Notes under the pieces: model-generated
Told to the model about the DNA's origin: nothing
Database searches by the model: none
What the model saw: the letters and a program-made list of their open reading frames with translations, nothing else
Program-made: the position numbers and the translations under genes
Source of the DNA: JANQJA01 sp040880285
GTDB lineage: Bacteria; Pseudomonadota; Gammaproteobacteria; Pseudomonadales; Azotimanducaceae
NCBI GenBank assembly: GCA_040880285.1
Contig: JBBDIT010000021.1
Coordinates: 62,001 to 126,000, forward strand
Length of the DNA: 64,000 bases
Direction: 5' to 3'
Part shown: positions 58,601-64,000 of the stretch, piece after piece
Position numbering within the stretch: position 1 is the stretch's first letter
Layout: each line of letters starts with the position of its first letter

Positions 58601-59809
58601 ATGGCTGAAAGTCAACCCAAACGAAAAGAAGAAATCCTGAAAGCGGCAGCTTCTGTGATGGGATCCAATGGAGTCCTGAAGACCCGTTTGCAGGATGTTG
58701 CTGAACACCTGGATGTCGCCTACACGGCCCTTTATCACTACTTCCCCAGTCGTGATCACATGGCTGAAGAAGTAATCCTGTGGGTGTTAAACTCTCGCCT
58801 GAAAGCGCTGAAAGAGATTGAGAAAAACTCCGCTCTCAATCAGCTTTTGTCATTTTTCAGTCGAGACCTATCAGAAAATAATAGCTATCAGGTCAGATTC
58901 CCTCCATTTAATGCATTACCGGAAGAAAATAGACGATCATTGATTGATGCCAGAAACGAGTTGTTGGAGGAACTAAAGGATCTTATCGAAAAGGGAATAG
59001 ACGAAGGTTCAATACGCCCGTGTCATTCCTTGACGGTCGCAAATGTAGTGCTTGGTATAGTGGAACGATATACGCCACCGAGGCTACAAGGCCCCAGCCA
59101 AATGTCTGTAAAGCAAATTGTCGCAGAAATGGTGGGGATTCTTAAAAACGGAATTTTGAGTGACGAGACCAACACTCTCTCTTCGCCCAGTTATGTTATC
59201 AGTAAAGGGGAAGACCTTCTGGGTTACGATCCCGGCTACGATTCTGAATTAAAACGGTTAGATAGCATTCTCAGTACTGCAACACAACACTTCAATGTGG
59301 AAGGTGCAGGTGCATCCATTCCGAGAATGGCAGCAGAACTGGGCGTATCCAAAACGGTCATTTATCAGTACATTATGGATAAGCAGGACTTGTTGCTGCA
59401 GTGCTATTTGAGGGGTACCCGATTGGTAGCAATGAGTCATCGCATCGCGTCCGATTTTGGCCACAGCCCCCTGGATGAGATGCTGATTCATCGTCAAAAT
59501 CTTTACAGATTTCACGATAGCCAAGCCGGCCCGTTTACATTGATTAATGCGATACATTTCCTTCACGCCCCGCAGCAGAAACTCATGCGTCTACGCAATA
59601 TAGCAATACGGGAAACTTCGATAGAACGCATGCGCAGGGCCGTCAATGCGGGACAGATCCGGGCAAATGTGGTACCCGAGATTGCTCAACCTCTATTCGG
59701 TCAAATACTTTATGCTCTACCTGGCTGGTACTCAGACACTTACCCATTGAGCATTGACGAGGTCTGCATGCAAACAGGCCAGGTTCTCTTTCTCGGGTTA
59801 AAAAAATGA
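58601..59809 (+). CDS. Tandem-fused TetR-family regulator (second of two)
   Basis: A 402-residue sister of the regulator at 25172, with the same two-unit build: TRLQDVAEHLDVAYTALYHY near residue 30 and SIPRMAAELGVSKTVIYQYI near 245. The DNA-recognition helices are almost unchanged between the two proteins (VAYTALYHYFPSRDHMAEE in both; VSKTV.YQYIMDKQDLLLQC in both), so they probably bind the same or very similar sites. It is divergent from the hydrolase operon (195 AT-rich bases) and convergent with the ABC importer operon. Confidence 0.88.
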   Translation: MAESQPKRKEEILKAAASVMGSNGVLKTRLQDVAEHLDVAYTALYHYFPSRDHMAEEVILWVLNSRLKALKEIEKNSALNQLLSFFSRDLSENNSYQVRFPPFNALPEENRRSLIDARNELLEELKDLIEKGIDEGSIRPCHSLTVANVVLGIVERYTPPRLQGPSQMSVKQIVAEMVGILKNGILSDETNTLSSPSYVISKGEDLLGYDPGYDSELKRLDSILSTATQHFNVEGAGASIPRMAAELGVSKTVIYQYIMDKQDLLLQCYLRGTRLVAMSHRIASDFGHSPLDEMLIHRQNLYRFHDSQAGPFTLINAIHFLHAPQQKLMRLRNIAIRETSIERMRRAVNAGQIRANVVPEIAQPLFGQILYALPGWYSDTYPLSIDEVCMQTGQVLFLGLKK

Positions 59810-59854
59810 TAAAGCAGTAGTGTTTGTTCAGTGTTGACGTGATTACGCGCAAAA

Positions 59855-60850
59855 TCACCCGTCGTAAAGATGGCAAGCGGCCCATCCACCCCCAGCAACG
59901 GGAATTTTTCGGGGCACTTTTTTCCGACAGATATCCATTACGTGAATGCAGCGAGTATGGAAGGGACATCCATCTGGCAGGTCAGTGGGACTCGGTAGCT
60001 CGGTAACGGGTAACTTTCGACGTTCCTGCTTGCGCTCTCTTTGTACCGCAGGATCTACAACCGGAATGGCAGCCAACAGCATTTGTGTATATGGGTGTGC
60101 CGGGGTATCGTAGATTCGGTCGGCCGGCCCCACTTCCATGAGCTGACCCAGGTACAAAACACCAATTCTGTCGCTAATGTGTCGCACCACTGCAAGATCG
60201 TGCGCGATAAAAAGATAAGATATTCCCATGGTTTCCTGTAACTGTTCAAGCAGACTAATTACCTGACTCTGGGTTGAAACATCAAGGGCGCTAACGGGTT
60301 CGTCACAAATAATGAGCTTCGGTTCGAGTGCAAGAGCTCTTGCGATCGCGATTCTCTGACGCTGGCCGCCTGAAAATTCAGACGGGTAGCGTTCAAGCTG
60401 GTCGCTTGCCATTCCGACTCGTTCAAGCAGCCCGGAGACTCTTTTATTACGCTCAGCACCGCGCAAACCGTAGTGAATTGTCAGGGGCTCACCGATAATA
60501 TCCGCGACAATCATCGATGGATTGAGGGAGGAATACGGGTCCTGAAAAACGGCTTGCAAATCCCGGCGAAAGTCGAGCATTCTACCTTTGAGTTCATGGA
60601 CGGGCTTGCCTTCCAATCGAATGGAGCCTGAATCGATGTTCACAAGACGAAGTAATGCATTGCCTATCGTGGACTTTCCTGAACCGGATTCGCCTACCAG
60701 ACCAAACGTTTCTCGTTGGCAAATTTCGAAGCTAATCCCGTTGACTGCCTTCACCTGATAACTTCCACCACCCAGCAGCCCTCGCTTGACGGTAAAACGA
60801 ACTGTCACATCGTCAACCTCGAGTAGTGGCTTTCGTTCACGCGTTACCAT
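59855..60850 (-). CDS. Peptide-type ABC importer ATPase (OppF/DppF-like)
   Basis: A 331-residue ATPase. Walker A is GESGSGKST (about 57-65), the signature is FSGGQRQRIAIARAL, and Walker B is LIICDEPVSALD. The C-terminal part is the oligopeptide-type extension (PHPYTQMLLAAIP, then the CPFHTRCIHVMDICRK cysteine cluster), which binds an iron-sulfur cluster in some homologues. ATG 60850 overlaps the end of the preceding gene by seven bases. It ends convergently with the second TetR gene, with 45 bases between the stops. Confidence 0.92.
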   Translation of the reverse strand: MVTRERKPLLEVDDVTVRFTVKRGLLGGGSYQVKAVNGISFEICQRETFGLVGESGSGKSTIGNALLRLVNIDSGSIRLEGKPVHELKGRMLDFRRDLQAVFQDPYSSLNPSMIVADIIGEPLTIHYGLRGAERNKRVSGLLERVGMASDQLERYPSEFSGGQRQRIAIARALALEPKLIICDEPVSALDVSTQSQVISLLEQLQETMGISYLFIAHDLAVVRHISDRIGVLYLGQLMEVGPADRIYDTPAHPYTQMLLAAIPVVDPAVQRERKQERRKLPVTELPSPTDLPDGCPFHTRCIHVMDICRKKVPRKIPVAGGGWAACHLYDG

Positions 60851-62796
60851 GTCGCATCCAGGTCTATCTCGCTCAGCCGGATACAACGACTCATATGTCC
60901 GTGCCCTAATTCCTGCATTGGAACAGGGTGTTTGCAAGCTATCGTGGCGTACGGACAGCGTGGATGAAAGCGACACCCGGGCGGCCAGCTCCAGGCAGGC
61001 GGCACCCGCCCGGGAATTAGACGCAGCTTACCGGTTCGCTTCTGATTTTGTGGTGTTGAGGCCAACAGACCCGCAGTGTATGGATGTTGAGGATGATTCA
61101 GTACCCGATCCACATCGCCAGACTCGATAACCTGGCCCGCGTACATCACCACCGCTTGCTCACACATATCAGAGACGACGCCGAGGTCATGGGTGATCAT
61201 TAATATCGACATTTGGTGCTCTTCCTGAAGAGTGCTCAATAAATCCAGAACTTGAGCCTGAATCGTAACGTCAAGGGCCGTTGTGGGTTCATCAGCAATT
61301 AATAACTTGGGTTTGCAGGCAATCGCCATTGCGATCATTACGCGTTGGGCCATACCACCTGAGAACTGATGCGGATAATCCTCAGCGCGCCGGGCAGCAC
61401 CTGGAATACCGACATGGTCAAGCAGCTCGATGGCCCTCGTCTCCGCCTGGCGGCGTGTCAGTTGCTCATGGACTCGCAATGATTCTGCCAGTTGATTCCT
61501 TACCGTATATGCCGGGTTAAGGCTTGACGAGGGTTCCTGAAAGACCATACCGATATCAACACCGCGGATATGGTTCAATTGAGCGTCGGGCAGTCCCACA
61601 AGCTCTTTGCCAGCGAATCGAATGGAACCAGCCGAGATACGTCCTCCTTCGGCCAAAAGTCCCATCACCGCCATGGCCGACACCGACTTTCCACATCCTG
61701 ATTCTCCCACCAGACCAACGGTTTTCCCAGGCGGAACTGCAAAGCTTACATCGCTGACAACTACCAGTTCGCCACCACGTGGAGCTGGAAACCGGACTTC
61801 GAGTCCGGCAACATCCAGCAGCGCTGAGGAACTGTGTTCAATCGGGCTGTCAGTGCAATTCACATCAACGCGTGCGGCGCGACCAGCATGGACGGAACCG
61901 TGAGCCTCTACCCTTGCCCAGGCATCCCGCAAGCCGTCACCCATCAGATTGAACGCCAGCACGGTAGACATAATCATCAATCCCGGCGGTACTACCATAA
62001 ATGGCTGGTGATAAATATATGCCTGCGCGGTGGATAACATGGCGCCCCAACTCGCGTTGGGTGGCTGTACACCTAACCCAATAAAAGAAAGTCCGGCCTC
62101 CGCGAGCAACACGAATGAAAAGGCAAGCGTCGTCTGGATCGTCAAGGGTCCTGTGACGTTAGGCAAGACATGACGGAAGACAACCCGGGGTAAGGACGCT
62201 CCTGATACTCTGGCAGCATCGATGTAAAGCTCTTCACGCACTTCAAGGGATGCGCCACGCATCAGTCGGAAAAAAGCAGTTGAGTTCGCAATGCCAAGTG
62301 CGATCATCGCATTAGTGAGGCTCGGACCAAGTACGGCAATAATGGCGATGGCAATTAACAATGCGGGTAAAGCGATAATTGCTTCTACAAGCCGCATGGC
62401 AATTCGATCCCACCACCCCCCAAAATATCCGCTCAATAAACCGGTCGGTGCGCCCAACAGGATAGCGATGCCCACACCGAGCGCCGCTGCTTCCATGGCA
62501 ACCCGAGTCGCGGTAACGATTCGACTAAGCGTACTTCGTCCAAGGTGATCAGTACCCATCCAGTGTTCTATAGAAGGGCCTTCGAAAGCTCGAGACAAGT
62601 TTATTTCATTAGGTGCATGCACGAGGAACCACTGTCCGAAAAGTGCGATGAAAATAATCAGAAACAGATAGATGGCGGATGCCAACGCAACGTGGTTTCG
62701 GGAAAATGTTCGAAGAAACCGCTGACGGCCGGACAAAGGCGAATGATCTCGTTCCTGCTGTTCAACCTCAGCGATTTTGTCAGCTGACGGCGTCAT
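60844..62796 (-). CDS. Fused permease and ATPase of a peptide-type ABC importer (OppC-OppD)
   Basis: One 650-residue chain. Residues about 1-300 form a DppC/OppC-like permease (GTDHLGRSTLSRI, EAA-type loop ARVSGASLPRVVFRHVLPN). Residues about 330-640 form an OppD/DppD-like ATPase (GESGCGKSV, FSGGMAQRVMIAMAI, LLIADEPTTALD). A linker of about 30 residues joins them (HAGRAARVDVNCTDSPIE). These are usually separate genes; the fusion is known in some genomes. ATG 62796 overlaps the OppB stop (ATGA); the longer frame to 62856 is less likely. Confidence 0.92.
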   Translation of the reverse strand: MTPSADKIAEVEQQERDHSPLSGRQRFLRTFSRNHVALASAIYLFLIIFIALFGQWFLVHAPNEINLSRAFEGPSIEHWMGTDHLGRSTLSRIVTATRVAMEAAALGVGIAILLGAPTGLLSGYFGGWWDRIAMRLVEAIIALPALLIAIAIIAVLGPSLTNAMIALGIANSTAFFRLMRGASLEVREELYIDAARVSGASLPRVVFRHVLPNVTGPLTIQTTLAFSFVLLAEAGLSFIGLGVQPPNASWGAMLSTAQAYIYHQPFMVVPPGLMIMSTVLAFNLMGDGLRDAWARVEAHGSVHAGRAARVDVNCTDSPIEHSSSALLDVAGLEVRFPAPRGGELVVVSDVSFAVPPGKTVGLVGESGCGKSVSAMAVMGLLAEGGRISAGSIRFAGKELVGLPDAQLNHIRGVDIGMVFQEPSSSLNPAYTVRNQLAESLRVHEQLTRRQAETRAIELLDHVGIPGAARRAEDYPHQFSGGMAQRVMIAMAIACKPKLLIADEPTTALDVTIQAQVLDLLSTLQEEHQMSILMITHDLGVVSDMCEQAVVMYAGQVIESGDVDRVLNHPQHPYTAGLLASTPQNQKRTGKLRLIPGRVPPAWSWPPGCRFHPRCPYATIACKHPVPMQELGHGHMSRCIRLSEIDLDATW

Positions 62797-63737
62797 GAGG
62801 GCCTCACCTTGGGATTCACAAACCCATAAGCCACGTCGACGGCTATATTCACGCAAACGATGATCAGGGTGCCCATGACGACAACACCTTGCATCATCGG
62901 CATGTTTTGCGTTCTGACGGCATTGATTGCAAGGGAGCCAAAGCCATTCAGCCCAAAAACCTGCTCGACAATGAGAGCCCCGCCTAGTAAGCCATTAACC
63001 TGAAATCCAATCGTAGTAATGACCGGGATGGCGGCATTTTTCAGCGCATGTTTGACTATCACCATGTGATTCGGCAAGCCCTTGGCACGAGCTGTTCGAA
63101 TATAATCCTGACGCAGTACATCAATGACGGCGCCACGCGTCTGACGTGCCAGTGCCGCACTTGCCGAGGTGCCGAGTGCAATGGATGCGATGGCGATGCT
63201 TCTCAGCCACTCCACCACACTTTCCGTAGGTGGCGTAAAGCCGGTTGCAGGAACAAGTTTCCACCACAATGCCAGCGGAATAATGAGAAGTATCGCCAGC
63301 CAGAAGTTTGGTAACGCCTGTCCAATGGTGGCGAACAAAACCGCGCCGCGGTCGACAAAGCTGCCCCTGTACGTGCCCGCGTAGACACCTGCCGGTACAC
63401 CAATAATGATTGCCACGAACATGCCCCCTATCGTGAGGGATAGCGTAACCGGCAAGGTATCTAGAACAGCCTCTGTCACTTTCTGGCTGTTGTAGGCAGA
63501 TGTACCCAGGTCTCCCTGCAACGCGTTGGCGAGCCAACGACCGTATTGAACGAGGAACGGATCATTAAGGCCCAGCTTTTTCCCCAGTTCTTCGTACTGC
63601 TCGGCAGTAGCCTCAGTACCAAGAATCTGATCCCGAATATCGCCGGGCACCATATGTAACATCGCAAATGTCAACAAAGACACCATGAGTAACAAGGGCA
63701 CCAGACCAAAAAGGCGAGATAACAACAATCGCGTCAT
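62793..63737 (-). CDS. Peptide-type ABC importer permease (OppB/DppB-like)
   Basis: A 314-residue inner-membrane protein with about six helices and the family marks LVPLLLMVSLLTFAMLHMVPGD at the N-terminal helix region (GD at the end), LGLNDPFLVQYGRWL in the first periplasmic loop, and RTARAKGLPNHMVIVKHAL, the EAA-type loop that contacts the ATPases. It starts at ATG 63737, which overlaps the stop of the binding-protein gene (ATGA), and its own stop overlaps the fused permease-ATPase gene. Confidence 0.93.
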   Translation of the reverse strand: MTRLLLSRLFGLVPLLLMVSLLTFAMLHMVPGDIRDQILGTEATAEQYEELGKKLGLNDPFLVQYGRWLANALQGDLGTSAYNSQKVTEAVLDTLPVTLSLTIGGMFVAIIIGVPAGVYAGTYRGSFVDRGAVLFATIGQALPNFWLAILLIIPLALWWKLVPATGFTPPTESVVEWLRSIAIASIALGTSASAALARQTRGAVIDVLRQDYIRTARAKGLPNHMVIVKHALKNAAIPVITTIGFQVNGLLGGALIVEQVFGLNGFGSLAINAVRTQNMPMMQGVVVMGTLIIVCVNIAVDVAYGFVNPKVRPS

Positions 63738-64000
63738 CTAATTTGCGCCTCTTCGGTAGCTATGCTCTCACGTGGTTTCATGTCACGCAGTTTGACCTCA
63801 CGTAACATGGGATCAATATACCGGGATACTCTGACATCCATGACGCGGCCAGCATCATACGCAATAAGGTCTTCAATGTGCAGATAAACAACCGAATACA
63901 CTTCAGCAACGACAATCTCAAAGTATTCTTTGAATAATCGTTGACGCTCGGATTCATCATGAGTCTCTCTCGCTATTTTGGCGAGTTCATCTAGACGAGA
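63734..64000 (-). CDS. ABC-importer solute-binding protein, C-terminal end (runs off the right edge)
   Basis: About 88 codons are visible before the stop at 63734-63736. They read LDELAKIARETHDESERQRL, EIVVAEVYSVVYLHIEDLIA and SRYIDPMLREVK, which is the typical end of family-5 peptide/nickel-type binding proteins (helix, then VYLY-like strand). The stop overlaps the OppB start. The rest, including the signal peptide and ligand pocket, is outside the window, so the substrate cannot be judged. Confidence 0.8.
   Translation of the reverse strand, partial: SRLDELAKIARETHDESERQRLFKEYFEIVVAEVYSVVYLHIEDLIAYDAGRVMDVRVSRYIDPMLREVKLRDMKPRESIATEEAQIR

Overview
The window looks like one stretch of a free-living, probably marine or sediment gammaproteobacterium. 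The reasons are a TonB-dependent receptor, Lol-type lipoprotein signals, acyl-CoA dehydrogenases with an AMP-dependent acyl-CoA ligase, TAT-exported phosphatases and mid-range GC. No rRNA or tRNA is visible, so placement below class is a guess. Nearly every call rests on motifs read from translated sequence. No database search was run.

Region 1 (1-3105) holds the start of an acyl-CoA dehydrogenase, a membrane diguanylate cyclase, and an AEC-family permease translationally coupled to it. Region 2 (3106-21760) is a mobile, rearranged block. An IS3-family element cuts a carboxymuconolactone-decarboxylase-like gene. The element is itself interrupted by a group II intron whose predicted excision restores the transposase frame exactly. 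Next come a displaced RHS core fragment, an orphan RHS tip with its own immunity-like lipoprotein, and a full 2844-residue secreted RHS/SpvB-like protein with a zinc-metallopeptidase-like tip and a second lipoprotein. Two remnants of an IS91-type transposase follow, then a 636-bp copy of part of the AEC permease gene from Region 1.

Region 3 (21842-59809) is the most unusual part. Five DUF3604 (PHP-like metallohydrolase) proteins lie in 35 kb. Around them are three HupE/UreJ-type membrane proteins, two of them directly coupled to a DUF3604 gene and the third at the end of a DUF3604 operon. The region also has a large TonB receptor, an FG-GAP lipoprotein, a PhoD-like phosphatase, three esterase or hydrolase genes and the remnant of another, an amidohydrolase, a GH43-like propeller lipoprotein, a degenerate TAT-exported M28-like peptidase, a PpiC-like protein, two SDRs, an acyl-CoA ligase, an acyl-CoA dehydrogenase and a nitroreductase. 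Two paralogous regulators, each a head-to-tail fusion of two TetR units, bracket the region. A short motif (about ATATTTNCGGATWT) recurs upstream of at least six of its genes. I infer a substrate-capture, periplasmic hydrolysis and CoA-dependent breakdown locus whose DUF3604 enzymes may receive metal through HupE proteins. The substrate is unknown.

Region 4 (59855-64000) is a convergent dipeptide/oligopeptide-type ABC importer operon running off the right edge. One inner permease is fused to an ATPase.
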